64,000 nucleotides of DNA from Geodermatophilus tzadiensis (GCF_003002915.1 NZ_PVTG01000005.1:209652-273651), one strand, 5' to 3'. Positions 9,373-17,798 are shown, counted from the stretch's first letter. Numbers and translations are program-made. Notes: generated by a model from the letters alone, not told the origin.

Positions 9373-9549
9373 CCGTCGTCTGCTCCTCAGGTCCGTCGCG
9401 CCGGCTGCCCGCGGGGGTCCCCCTCCGGGGGCCGGCTCGGTACCGGCCTCGCCTGTGGGCCCGGTGTCCGGACTCCAGTCTGCCCCGTCGCGCGACCCGG
9501 GCCGCGCGTGGGTGCAGACCCCCGACCGGATCCGTGCCAGCGAGCCGCC

Positions 9550-9576
9550 ATACCCGGCCTGGGCGGGTCGCCAAAC
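9550..9576 (-). promoter_or_regulatory. SigF/SigB-type promoter of rsbW-sigF
   Basis: On the minus strand, GTTTGG (9576-9571), a 15-nt spacer, then GGGTAT (9555-9550). This fits the SigB/SigF consensus GTTT-N13..16-GGGTA(T/C). It lies about 180 bp upstream of the rsbW ATG in the 290-bp gap shared with the divergent PP2C gene, and suggests that SigF transcribes its own operon. Confidence 0.75.
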
Positions 9577-9662
9577 TCCGCGGCTCCCCGTCCCGGTGGC
9601 CCGCCGCCGACCCGCCCGCGCGCGGTTGCCGAGGGCACCGCCCTGTTGTCTGCTAGGCCCGG

Positions 9663-11519
9663 ATGAACGCCAGCCAGGGCAGCCTGCCGCCGGGGCCCCG
9701 TCCCGTCGAGGACGCGGGCCCGGCCGCACTCGTCGCGGCTCTGGAGCACGCTCCCTCGGCGCTGTGGTTCCTCTCCGGGCCCGGCCCGCGCACGCTGTGG
9801 GCCAACGCCCGGGCCCGGGAGCTGGGCGGTGACCCCGCGGCCCTCCCGGTCGTGGGCGGGCGGGCGGTCGCCGACGTCGTCGCCGCGGTGCTCCGGTCGG
9901 GCCGCCCCGAGACGCTCACCGGCGTCCTCGACGCCGACGGCCCCTCGGTCACCGTCACGCTCAGCCCCCTGCCGGCCGCGGGGGACCCCGGCGTCGTGCT
10001 GGTCGTGGAGGGTGCCGACGACCGGCCGGCCCCGGTGACCCAGGGAGCGACGGGCGGCGTCGTCGTCGACCCGGTGCAGCACTCCCTGCTCCCGCCGTCG
10101 CTGCCGCTGCTGCCCGACGTGCGGCTGTCGGGCAGCTACCACCCGGCCAGCTCGGTCCGGGCGGCCGGCGGGGACTGGTACGACGCGGTGCCGATCGGCC
10201 ACGGCCGGCTGGCGCTGGTCATCGGGGACGCCGTCGGCCACGGCGTGCCCGCGGCGGCGGCGATGAGCCGGCTGCGCGGCGCGCTGCGCTCCAGCGCGCT
10301 GCGCGACCCGGCGCCCGCGGCGGTGCTCGCCGCCCTCGACGACTTCGCCGCCCAGATGGAGGACGTGCAAGGCGCCTCGGTGTTCTACGCCGTGCTCGAC
10401 GCCGCCACCGGCGCGATCAGCTACGCCGCCGCCGGGCACCCCGCGCCGCTGCTGGTGCACGCCGACGGCAGCAGCGGCTACCTGCCGGTCACCGCCCGCC
10501 CGCCGCTGGGCACGATGCCCGGCGCCCCGACACCGGTGGCCCGGGCCGAGCTGGAACCCGGCGCCACGCTCGTCCTCTACTCCGACGGCGCGGTCGCCGC
10601 CCCCGGCCCCCCGCCGGCCCAGGGCATGGCCCGGCTCGTGGAGGCGGCGAGCGCCGCGCTGGCCGACCCTGCCGCCCTCGACGGCGAGGCGATGGCCGGC
10701 CTCGCGGGCGTGATCGCCGGCGGGCTGCTCACCGGCGGGGCCCAGCCCGACGACATCGCCGTCCTGGTCGCGCACCGCCGCGCGCACTCGGTCCAGCCGC
10801 TGCAGATGGACCTGCTCGCCGTCCCGGCGTCCCTGCCGGCGGTGCGCCGGCGGCTCGGCGCGTGGCTCACCGCCCTCGGGATGGGGGAGGAGGACCGGGT
10901 CGGCGTCATGGTCGCCGTCGGGGAGGCCTGCGCCAACGCCGCCGAGCACGCCTACCGCGACACCGAGCCCGGGCCCGTGCAGGTGACCGCGGCGGTCGAC
11001 GTCGACGGCGTGCTGACCGTGACCGTGCACGACGAGGGCACCTGGCGCCCACCCGACCGCGACCCCGGCGACCGCGGCCGCGGGCTGCTGATCATGCGGC
11101 AGCTCGTCGACGGCATGGTGGTGCGCGGCGAGCACGGCACCACGGTCACCCTGCGCACCCGGCTGCGTCAGTCGCCCGACGAGGAGCCCGAGCACCCCAC
11201 GGGCGGCACCAGCGCGACCGTCGTCGTCGACCGGGAGGGCGGCAGCCCGGTGGTGCGCGCCTCCGGCGACGTCGACATGGTCAGCGCCGACCAGCTGCGG
11301 ATCCGGCTGCTGGAGGCCAGCCACGGCGGCACGGTCCGCGTGGAGCTCGACCTCACCTCGGTCACCCTGTTCAGCAGCGCCGCCGTGCGGGTGGTCCTGG
11401 CGGTGGCCGCGATCGCCGAGGCCGAGGGCTGGCGGCTCGTGGTGCACGCCCCCGACGGCGGGGTGACCCGGCACATCCTCGAGGTCAGCGGGCTGGAGCG
11501 GCTGGTCGAGCTGCGCTGA
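9663..11519 (+). CDS. Multidomain stress regulator: sensor-PP2C phosphatase-RsbW kinase-STAS
   Basis: A 618-residue protein that joins a complete partner-switch in one chain. Residues 15-125 look like a degenerate PAS-type sensor. Residues 135-370 are a SpoIIE/RsbU PP2C phosphatase (GGDWYD with Asp171, GDAVGHG, and a final PDD near 363). Residues 385-500 are a GHKL kinase whose N-box EACAN holds Glu421 and Asn425. Residues 515-618 are a STAS domain with Ser571/Ser572 (LFSSAA) in the phospho-acceptor loop. Rv1364c of M. tuberculosis has this kind of architecture and acts on SigF. Divergent from rsbW-sigF, which supports the same role. No membrane segment. Confidence 0.9.
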   Translation: MNASQGSLPPGPRPVEDAGPAALVAALEHAPSALWFLSGPGPRTLWANARARELGGDPAALPVVGGRAVADVVAAVLRSGRPETLTGVLDADGPSVTVTLSPLPAAGDPGVVLVVEGADDRPAPVTQGATGGVVVDPVQHSLLPPSLPLLPDVRLSGSYHPASSVRAAGGDWYDAVPIGHGRLALVIGDAVGHGVPAAAAMSRLRGALRSSALRDPAPAAVLAALDDFAAQMEDVQGASVFYAVLDAATGAISYAAAGHPAPLLVHADGSSGYLPVTARPPLGTMPGAPTPVARAELEPGATLVLYSDGAVAAPGPPPAQGMARLVEAASAALADPAALDGEAMAGLAGVIAGGLLTGGAQPDDIAVLVAHRRAHSVQPLQMDLLAVPASLPAVRRRLGAWLTALGMGEEDRVGVMVAVGEACANAAEHAYRDTEPGPVQVTAAVDVDGVLTVTVHDEGTWRPPDRDPGDRGRGLLIMRQLVDGMVVRGEHGTTVTLRTRLRQSPDEEPEHPTGGTSATVVVDREGGSPVVRASGDVDMVSADQLRIRLLEASHGGTVRVELDLTSVTLFSSAAVRVVLAVAAIAEAEGWRLVVHAPDGGVTRHILEVSGLERLVELR

Positions 11520-11577
11520 GCGCCCGGGAGGGTGACCACACCGTTTGGCGGACCCGCCCGGTGCGCATCCACAGGGC

Positions 11578-12588
11578 GTGAGACTGAGGCGCAGCGACGT
11601 CCACGGGCCCGGCTGGACCCGTCGCCGGGTCGGCCGTGGCTTCTCCTACCGCGACGAGCGCGGGGAGCTGATCAGGGACGCCGACCGGCTCGACCGCATC
11701 CGGTCGATCGCCATCCCGCCCGCCTGGAAGGACGTCTGGATCTGCCCGTGGCCCAACGGCCACATCCAGGCCACCGGTCTCGACGCGGCCGGCCGCCGCC
11801 AGTACCGCTACCACGACGCCTGGCGGGCGCGGCGGGACGCGGAGAAGCACGAGCGGGTGCTGGCCATCGCGCAGGAGCTGCCCGACGTCCGCGACCAGGT
11901 GGCGGCGGCGCTGCGCACCCGCGGGCTCAACCGGGAGCGGGTGCTGGCCTGCGCGCTGCGCCTGCTGGACCTGGGCACGTTCCGGATCGGCAGCGAGGAG
12001 TACGCCGAGGAGAACGGCACCTACGGCCTGGCCACGCTGCGGCGGGAGCACGTCACGGTGCGCGGGGAGCGGACGTACTTCCGCTACACCGCCAAGGGCG
12101 GCATCGAGCGCGAGGTGGAGATCACCGACCGGCCGACGGCCACCGTCGTCCGGCACCTGCTCGAGCGGCCCGACGACACCGGCGACGAGCTGCTGGCCTA
12201 CCAGCTGGCCGACGGCACCTGGCGCGACGTCACCAGCGACGAGATCAACGCCTACCTCAAGGAGGTCAGCGGCGCGGAGATCACCGCGAAGGACTTCCGG
12301 ACCTGGAACGCGACGGTGCTGATGGCGGCCACGCTGGCCGAGCAGCCCCCGCCGCGGAACAAGACGGCGCGGAACAAGACGATCCGGGCGGCCTACGTGC
12401 GGGTGTCGGAGCAGCTGGGCAACACCCCGGCGGTGTGCAAGGCCAGCTACGTCGACCCGCGGGTGGTCGACCGGTACGAGCACGGGGAGACCGTCGCCGA
12501 CGCGCTGGGCGCGGTGGCGCAGGCCGACGACGACCGGGAGGCCCAGAAGGCCCTCGAGCAGGCGGTGTGCCGGCTGCTCTCCGCCTGA
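11578..12588 (+). CDS. DNA topoisomerase IB (eukaryote/poxvirus type)
   Basis: Relaxes supercoils by forming a 3'-phosphotyrosyl intermediate. N-terminal DNA-binding part LRRSDVHGPGWTRRR, then AIPPAWKDVWICPWPNGHIQ, and the catalytic part with Arg241 (KDFRTW) and the nucleophile Tyr291 in SYVDP. About 336 residues, normal for bacterial TopIB. The start is uncertain: GTG 11578 gives the usual family N-terminus; a TTG at 11545 would add 11 residues and has GGGAGGG further upstream. It follows the multidomain regulator by under 60 bp and may be cotranscribed with it. Confidence 0.92.
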   Translation: MRLRRSDVHGPGWTRRRVGRGFSYRDERGELIRDADRLDRIRSIAIPPAWKDVWICPWPNGHIQATGLDAAGRRQYRYHDAWRARRDAEKHERVLAIAQELPDVRDQVAAALRTRGLNRERVLACALRLLDLGTFRIGSEEYAEENGTYGLATLRREHVTVRGERTYFRYTAKGGIEREVEITDRPTATVVRHLLERPDDTGDELLAYQLADGTWRDVTSDEINAYLKEVSGAEITAKDFRTWNATVLMAATLAEQPPPRNKTARNKTIRAAYVRVSEQLGNTPAVCKASYVDPRVVDRYEHGETVADALGAVAQADDDREAQKALEQAVCRLLSA

Positions 12589-12600
12589 GCGGCGCCGCAA

Positions 12601-12636
12601 CGCCGTGAGGCCCCGCCAGGGCGGGGCCTCACGGCG
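12601..12636. terminator. Bidirectional hairpin between topoisomerase and STAS genes
   Basis: Perfect 16-bp stem (12601-12616 with 12621-12636) and a 4-nt loop CAGG, lying between two convergent stop codons (12588 and 12652). There is no U-tract, as is usual in very GC-rich actinobacteria. Confidence 0.85.
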
Positions 12637-12651
12637 CGGTCGCGGCCGGGG

Positions 12652-13050
12652 TCAGCGCGCGCTGCTGTCCACGATGGTGAACAGGTCGATCAGGCCGGTG
12701 ACCTCCAGCGGGCGGGTGACCGCCCGGGTGGTGGCGACCAGTCGCAGGTCGACGTCGCGCGCGCGGGCCGACTTCTGGGTCTCGACGAGGACGGCCAGCC
12801 CGGCCGAGCCCAGGAACTGGACACCGGACAGGTCGATGACCAGCTCGCGAGGCTGCTGCTCGAGCTGGGTGTCGAGCGAGGAACGCAGCACCGGGGCGGT
12901 GAACGTGTCGACCTCGCCGACGACCGTCACCGTGACCGCGCCGTCCTCACCGGTGGAGGTCGAGAGCGTGATCACGTCGTCGAAGGGTGCCTCCGTGCCG
13001 TCGGTCGACACGTCGGGCTGACCGCCGGCGGGCAGGTCGGATGCGGTCAC
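12652..13050 (-). CDS. STAS-domain anti-sigma factor antagonist (RsbV/RsfA-like)
   Basis: A 132-residue single-domain STAS protein. After a roughly 25-residue acidic leader, the fold runs from VITLSTSTG to the end. The phospho-acceptor loop VIDLSGVQFLGSAGL contains the Ser that RsbW-type kinases modify (the S of LGSAG). The unphosphorylated form binds the anti-sigma factor and frees the sigma factor. GTG 13050 has AGAGGAG about 9 nt upstream. Its nearness to rsbW-sigF and the PP2C/kinase protein makes it a likely member of the same circuit, but its true partner is not shown by sequence. Confidence 0.9.
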   Translation of the reverse strand: MTASDLPAGGQPDVSTDGTEAPFDDVITLSTSTGEDGAVTVTVVGEVDTFTAPVLRSSLDTQLEQQPRELVIDLSGVQFLGSAGLAVLVETQKSARARDVDLRLVATTRAVTRPLEVTGLIDLFTIVDSSAR

Positions 13051-13328
13051 GGACGGAGCTCCTCTCAGTGGTCGCGCCGAGCGGCGCGGCCACCGGTCAA
13101 TCTACCGCCGCGCACCCGCGGGGCCGTCTGGCCCCCGGCGGCGCGGTGTGGTCGAAGGCGCTCCGGCGGCGGTCGGCCGGCCGGGCGCACGGCTGCCTGC
13201 TCAACCGCGTGCCCCAACGTAGACAACCGGATGGCGGTCCGCCAACCGGCGCCACGGACGTGCGACCGGCCCGGCGGGGCGCCACCGGGGCGTCCCGCCG
13301 GGCCGGCCGGCGGTGGGTGCGACCCGGG
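13051..13328. other. Intergenic gap with no gene
   Basis: About 280 bp between the STAS gene start and the end of the next minus-strand gene. It should hold the STAS promoter, but I see no convincing GTTT/GGGTA pair on the minus strand and no clear hairpin. Confidence 0.5.
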
Positions 13329-13841
13329 TCAGGGGTCGATCGCGTGGACGGCGGCCTCCTCGGGGCCCTCCCCGCCGGCGCGCCGGTCGGCGGTCGCCTC
13401 GACGTCGTCGGCGGTCTTGTTGGTGCCCGAGTCGGTGTCGAAGGACGTCGAGGTGTCCTGCTCGAGCTGCATCTGCGCGGCCTGCGGGTCCTCGGCCACG
13501 CGGACACCGGGCTGCACGTCGGGCACCTCGCGGTCGAGCCGGCCGCTGAGCGACTCGCCGTCGGACTGCTCGCGGGCGGTGGTGCCGAAGTCGGTCACCG
13601 CGCCGGGGTCCTCGCCGGGCATCGGCGCGAACTCCGGGTCCTCCGCGGACTGCATGGTGGGCGAGTCGTCCTGCGCCACCTCCGGGATGCCCTCGTCCTC
13701 GGGGAACACGTCCCGGGCGGTCTGGCCCTCCGGGCGCGGGGTCCCGGCGTCGTCGGCGACGCCGGTCAGGCCGCGCTCGTCGTCGGGGAAGTCGGCGTCG
13801 TTCTGGGCGGAGTGCAGCGCACCGCTCTGGTCCTCGCTCAC
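13329..13841 (-). CDS. Acidic DUF5709-like protein
   Basis: A 170-residue, very acidic protein without membrane or signal segments. The middle part VTDFGTTAREQSDGESLSGRL followed by DREVPDVQ resembles DUF5709, a family found in stress-inducible actinobacterial loci; this is recognition by eye only. The rest (repeated Asp/Glu with DDERGLTGVADDAG) looks disordered. GTG 13841 has GAGAGGAAGGG upstream; the frame continues upstream only as Arg/Gly-rich sequence. Function unknown. Confidence 0.7.
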   Translation of the reverse strand: MSEDQSGALHSAQNDADFPDDERGLTGVADDAGTPRPEGQTARDVFPEDEGIPEVAQDDSPTMQSAEDPEFAPMPGEDPGAVTDFGTTAREQSDGESLSGRLDREVPDVQPGVRVAEDPQAAQMQLEQDTSTSFDTDSGTNKTADDVEATADRRAGGEGPEEAAVHAIDP

Positions 13842-13986
13842 GGGTTCCCTTCCTCTCGGGCCGCCGGGACCGGGGTCGCGGCGGCGGACTGCCCTCCGCC
13901 TACCCGACACCCGGCCGCCCATGCGGGGACGTGCACCACGCCCGCCGGCGGCATGAGGTGGGGCACCGCCGGGTAGCGGGCTGCGC

Positions 13987-14604
13987 ATGGCGATTCCAGA
14001 CGAGGTGCAGCGGATCAGTGGGCCGGTGCGCCGCTGGGCGGAGGAGCAGGGGCGGGCCTACGACGGCGGCCAGGACCGGCCGCTGGGCGGCTTCCTGGGC
14101 GCGATGAGCGTCTACAGCGCCGCCGTGGCCACCGGCGCCGCCGTCGTCCGGGCGTCGGGCCGGGAGCTGCCCACCCGCATCCCGCTCGGCGACGCCGTCC
14201 TGCTCACCGTCGGCACCTTCCGGCTGGCCCGGCGGATCGCCAAGGACCCCGTGACCAGCCCGCTGCGCGCCCCCTTCGCCCGCTTCGACGGCGCCTCCGG
14301 CGAGGCGGAGCTGGCCGAGCAGGTGCGCGCCGAGCACGGTTGGAAGCACGCCGTCGGCGAGCTGGTCACCTGCCCGTTCTGCCTGGCGCAGTGGGTCGGC
14401 ACCGCGTTCGTCTTCAGCTACGTCGCCGCGCCGCGGGCCACCCGCCTGGCCGCGCTGACCATGACGATGGTGGCCGGGTCCGACGTCCTGCAGTTCGCCT
14501 ACGACGCGCTGCAGAGCAGCGTCACCGGCGGCGAGGAGGAGGACGATGGAGCCGGCGACGGCGAGGACGCCGACGTCGCCGGCCGGCACGCCGAGTCGGC
14601 CTGA
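13987..14604 (+). CDS. DUF1360 membrane-associated protein
   Basis: A 205-residue protein with hydrophobic segments near residues 35-55, 70-85 and 138-165. The signature ELVTCPFCLAQWVGT (about residues 125-139) is typical of DUF1360. The paired Cys in CPFC could bind a metal or be redox-active, but no function is established. The C-terminal 30 residues are acidic. ATG 13987. Tandem 13-bp repeats follow immediately, before ku. Confidence 0.82.
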   Translation: MAIPDEVQRISGPVRRWAEEQGRAYDGGQDRPLGGFLGAMSVYSAAVATGAAVVRASGRELPTRIPLGDAVLLTVGTFRLARRIAKDPVTSPLRAPFARFDGASGEAELAEQVRAEHGWKHAVGELVTCPFCLAQWVGTAFVFSYVAAPRATRLAALTMTMVAGSDVLQFAYDALQSSVTGGEEEDDGAGDGEDADVAGRHAESA

Positions 14605-14613
14605 GACGCGTCC

Positions 14614-14673
14614 GGCAGCACCATCCAGCAGCACCGTCCAGCAGCACCGTCCAGCAGCACCGTCCAGCAGCAC
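14614..14673 (+). repeat. 13-bp tandem repeat upstream of ku
   Basis: About 4.6 copies of CAGCAGCACCGTC. Exact units are at 14626-14638, 14639-14651 and 14652-14664; a degenerate copy lies on the left and a partial copy on the right. It begins 9 bp after the DUF1360 stop and ends about 120 bp before the ku start. The unit is not a multiple of 3 and the tract is non-coding. Confidence 0.95.
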
Positions 14674-14792
14674 AGCCCGCTTCCCCCGGGCGGAGGAGAC
14701 CGTCGGCCCAGCGCGTGCCGGCGGCCGGGGCCCGCACCTATCCTGCGGGACCGGCCGGCCGGCGGCCCGGAGCCCGGGGAAGGGGAGTGGAC

Positions 14793-15833
14793 ATGCGCTC
14801 GATCTGGCGCGGCGCGGTCTCGTTCGGCCTGGTCAGCATCGGGGTGAAGCTCTACTCGGCGACCGAGGACAAGGACGTCCGCTTCCACCAGGTGCACGCC
14901 GCCGACGGGGGCCGGGTGAAGTACCGGCGGGTCTGCTCGATCGACGGCGAGGAGGTCGAGTACGGCGACATCGCCAAGGGCTACGAGCTGCCCGACGGCC
15001 AGCTGGTGGTCCTCACCGACGACGACCTCGCCGAGCTGCCGCTGTCGACGCGGCGGGAGATCGAGGTCCTGCAGTTCGTCGACCAGGCCGAGATCGACCC
15101 GGTCCACTTCGAGAAGACCTACTACCTCGAGCCCGACGGCCCGGCCACCCGCCCCTACGTGCTCCTGCGCGACGCGCTGGAGAACACCGGCCGGGTGGCG
15201 ATCACCAAGATCGCCCTGCGGCAGCGTGAGTCGCTGGCCGCGATGCGCGTGCGCGACGGCGTGCTGGTGCTGCACACGATGCGCTGGCCCGACGAGATCC
15301 GCCGTCCCGACTTCGGCTTCCTCGACGAGGACGTGTCGGTGCGCCCGCAGGAGCTGCAGATGGCCGAGGCGCTGATCACCTCGATGGCCGGCGACTTCGA
15401 CCCCGGCGAGTTCACCGACGACTACCGCGAGGCGATGACCGCGCTGCTGGAGGCCAAGCAGACCGGCGGCGAGGTGCAGCCGGTACCCGAGACCGCCGAC
15501 CCCGGCGCGGCCGTCGTCGACCTGATGAGCGCGCTGCGGCGCAGCGTCGAGCGCGCGCGCGGAGGAGCCGCGGAGGAGGACGAGGCGCCCGCGCCGCGCG
15601 CCCGCCGGGCCGGCCGCACCGAGGAGGCGGCACCGGCGAAGCGGACGCCGGCCGCCAAGGCCCCGGCGAGGAAGGCCGCCGCGGAGAAGCCGGCGGCCGC
15701 CGCGGAGGAGGAGCCGGCCCGCCCCCGGGCGCGCAAGGTCACCGCGGCGAAGACACCGGCGACGAAGGCAGCGGCGACGAAGGCACCGGCGAAGAAGGAG
15801 CCGGCCAAGCGCACCTCGCGGCGCAGCGCCTGA
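14793..15833 (+). CDS. ku: Non-homologous end-joining protein Ku
   Basis: Binds DNA double-strand ends as a homodimeric ring and recruits LigD. 346 residues. The Ku core covers about residues 1-255, starting MRSIWRGAVSFGLVSIGVKL, with YKRVC-like YRRVCSIDG and the PVHFEKTYYLEPD segment. The last 80 residues are a Lys/Ala/Pro-rich tail (KAPARKAA, KTPATKAA type), the basic extension seen in many actinobacterial Ku proteins that adds DNA contacts. ATG 14793 has GGGGAAGGGGAG just upstream; an in-frame GTG at 14787 is the alternative. The ligase gene follows 3 bp later. Confidence 0.95.
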   Translation: MRSIWRGAVSFGLVSIGVKLYSATEDKDVRFHQVHAADGGRVKYRRVCSIDGEEVEYGDIAKGYELPDGQLVVLTDDDLAELPLSTRREIEVLQFVDQAEIDPVHFEKTYYLEPDGPATRPYVLLRDALENTGRVAITKIALRQRESLAAMRVRDGVLVLHTMRWPDEIRRPDFGFLDEDVSVRPQELQMAEALITSMAGDFDPGEFTDDYREAMTALLEAKQTGGEVQPVPETADPGAAVVDLMSALRRSVERARGGAAEEDEAPAPRARRAGRTEEAAPAKRTPAAKAPARKAAAEKPAAAAEEEPARPRARKVTAAKTPATKAAATKAPAKKEPAKRTSRRSA

Positions 15834-15836
15834 CCC

Positions 15837-16820
15837 GTGCCGCTGCCCGACCCGCCGCCGGTGCCGGCGCCGATGCTCGCCGTCGCCGGGGAGCTCCCGC
15901 CGCGCGGGCAGGACGCCGCCTGGGGCTACGAGTTCAAGTGGGACGGCGTCCGCGCGCTGGCCGTGGTCCGCGACGGCAGGGTGGGGCTGTGGGCGCGCAG
16001 CGGCACCGACGTCACCGCCCGTTATCCCGAACTGGGTCGGCTACCGGAGGCGCTGGCCGCCGTCGACGTCGTCGTCGACGGCGAGGTGGTGGCCCTCGAC
16101 CGGCTCGGGCGGCCGGACTTCGGCCTGCTGCAGAACCGCATGCACCGCACCGGCGGAGGCGAGGTCGCCCGGCTGGCCGCGGACGCGCCGGTCACCTACC
16201 TCGTGTTCGACCTGCTCACCGTCGGCGGGGAGAGCCTGCTCGACCGGCCCTACGCCGAGCGGCGCGACCGGCTCGACGCCCTCGGCGCGGCCGGCCGGAG
16301 GTGGGCGACCACGCCGTGGTTCCGCGGCGGCGGCACCGACGTGCACGCGGCCAGCCGGGACAACGGCCTGGAGGGCGTGGTCGCCAAGCGGCTGGACTCG
16401 CCCTACCGGCCCGGCGTCCGGGCGCAGGAGTGGATCAAGGTCAAGCACCTGCGGATGCAGAGCGTCGTCGTCGGCGGGTGGCGGCCGGGCAGGGGGCGGC
16501 GGGCCGGGGGAGTGGGCTCGCTGCTGGTCGGCGTGCACGACGACGAGGGCCGGCTGGTCTACGCCGGGCACGTGGGCACCGGCTTCACCGACGCGGCGCT
16601 GCGCGAGCTCGGCGCGCTGCTCGCCCCGCGGCGGACGTCGCCGTTCGCCGACGCCATCCCGCGCGAGGTGGCCCGCGACGCGCGGTGGGTGGAGCCCGGC
16701 CTGGTCGGCGAGGTGGCCTTCGCCGCCTGGACCGCCGAGGGCCGGCTGCGCCACCCGGCCTGGCGCGGGCTGCGCGAGGACCTCGACGTGGACGACGTCG
16801 TGGTGGAGTGGAGCCCGTGA
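15837..16820 (+). CDS. ligD: ATP-dependent DNA ligase, LigD ligase domain as a stand-alone protein
   Basis: A 327-residue ligase equal to the LIG domain of LigD. Motif I is YEFKWDGVRA with the adenylated Lys at 34. Motif III is YLVFDLL, motif IV GLEGVVAKRLDSPYRPG, motif V EWIKVK, and an OB-fold follows. It seals nicks at Ku-held ends using ATP. It starts 3 bp after ku (GTG 15837) and overlaps the polymerase gene by 4 bases, so the three form one operon. In many actinobacteria LIG, POL and a phosphoesterase domain are one chain; here LIG and POL are separate genes and no phosphoesterase domain is seen in either. Confidence 0.93.
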   Translation: MPLPDPPPVPAPMLAVAGELPPRGQDAAWGYEFKWDGVRALAVVRDGRVGLWARSGTDVTARYPELGRLPEALAAVDVVVDGEVVALDRLGRPDFGLLQNRMHRTGGGEVARLAADAPVTYLVFDLLTVGGESLLDRPYAERRDRLDALGAAGRRWATTPWFRGGGTDVHAASRDNGLEGVVAKRLDSPYRPGVRAQEWIKVKHLRMQSVVVGGWRPGRGRRAGGVGSLLVGVHDDEGRLVYAGHVGTGFTDAALRELGALLAPRRTSPFADAIPREVARDARWVEPGLVGEVAFAAWTAEGRLRHPAWRGLREDLDVDDVVVEWSP

Positions 16821-17737
16821 GCCGGCAGCGGGTGCGCGTGGACGGCCGGCAGATGTCGGTCTCGAACCTGGAGAAGGTGCTCTTCCCCGAGGTCTCCTTC
16901 ACCAAGGCCCAGGTCATCGACTACTACGTGCGGATCGCGCCGGTGCTGCTGCCGCACCTGTCGGGCCGGCCGGTGACCTTCACCCGCTGGCCCGACGGCG
17001 TCGAGGGGCAGGCCTTCTTCGAGAAGAACAGCGCCCGGCACGCGCCGGACTGGGTGCGCACGGTGACCGTGCCCAGCCCCGGGAGCTCCCGGGACCGCGA
17101 GGTGCTGGAGATGGTGATCCTGGAGACCGTCGCCGACCTGGCCTGGGCGGCGAACCTGGCCGCGCTGGAGCTGCACGTGCCGCAGTGGCAGGTGGGCAGC
17201 AAGCTGCAGCCGGCGCTGCCCGACCTGCTGGTGCTGGACCTCGACCCGGGCCCGGACGCCGGCATCCGGGAGTGCTGCGAGGTCGCCGAGCGGCTGCGCG
17301 TGCGCCTCGACGACGACGGGCTGGACCCGGTGGTCAAGACGTCGGGGTCCAAGGGGGTGCAGGTGTACGCGCCGATCCGGGTCACCGACCGCGAGCACCC
17401 CTCCCGCTACGCCAAGGCGCTGGCGCAGGAGCTGTCGGCCGAGACGCCCGACCGGGTGGTGTGGCGGATGGAGAAGGTGCTGCGCCCGGGCAAGGTGCTC
17501 ATCGACTGGAGCCAGAACAACCCGGCCAAGACCACGGTCGCGCCCTACTCGCTGCGCGCCCGCCCCGACGCGACGGTGTCGGCGCCGATCGGCTGGGACG
17601 AGGTGGACGCGGTCCGGGGCGGCGCCGACCCCGGCGAGCTGCGGTTCCACACCGAGGAGGTGCTGGCGCGGGTGGCGGAGTACGGCGATCTGTTCGACGT
17701 CGCCGACCGCACCCGCGGCCGGCTCCCCGCCGTCTGA
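16817..17737 (+). CDS. ligD: LigD polymerase/primase domain protein
   Basis: A 306-residue archaeo-eukaryotic primase-type polymerase (the POL domain of LigD) that fills gaps, preferring ribonucleotides, before ligation. Landmarks: LEKVLFPE and TRWPDGVEG near the N-terminus, FFEKN, the metal-binding Asp pair D141/D143 in LVLDLDPGP, KTSGSKGVQVYAP (nucleotide binding), and DWSQNNPAKTTVAPYSLR. GTG 16817 overlaps the ligase stop (GTGA). Ends 61 bp before purU. Confidence 0.94.
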   Translation: MSRQRVRVDGRQMSVSNLEKVLFPEVSFTKAQVIDYYVRIAPVLLPHLSGRPVTFTRWPDGVEGQAFFEKNSARHAPDWVRTVTVPSPGSSRDREVLEMVILETVADLAWAANLAALELHVPQWQVGSKLQPALPDLLVLDLDPGPDAGIRECCEVAERLRVRLDDDGLDPVVKTSGSKGVQVYAPIRVTDREHPSRYAKALAQELSAETPDRVVWRMEKVLRPGKVLIDWSQNNPAKTTVAPYSLRARPDATVSAPIGWDEVDAVRGGADPGELRFHTEEVLARVAEYGDLFDVADRTRGRLPAV

Positions 17738-17769
17738 CCGGCCCGCACGGGCGGCCTCCCGCGCGCCTT

Positions 17770-17797
17770 TGACACCATGCGCCTGACACCATGCGCC
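17770..17797 (+). repeat. 14-bp tandem duplication just upstream of purU
   Basis: TGACACCATGCGCC occurs twice back to back (17770-17783 and 17784-17797), ending one base before the purU GTG. Each copy carries an out-of-frame ATG. Confidence 0.95.
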
Positions 17798-17798
17798 C

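Noticed and set aside
13965..13986. GGGTAG near 13970 as a SigF -10 box for the DUF1360 gene
   Set aside because: No GTTT-like -35 at the right distance.
14600..14680. 13-bp repeats as a CRISPR array
   Set aside because: Direct tandem units without spacers and no cas genes.
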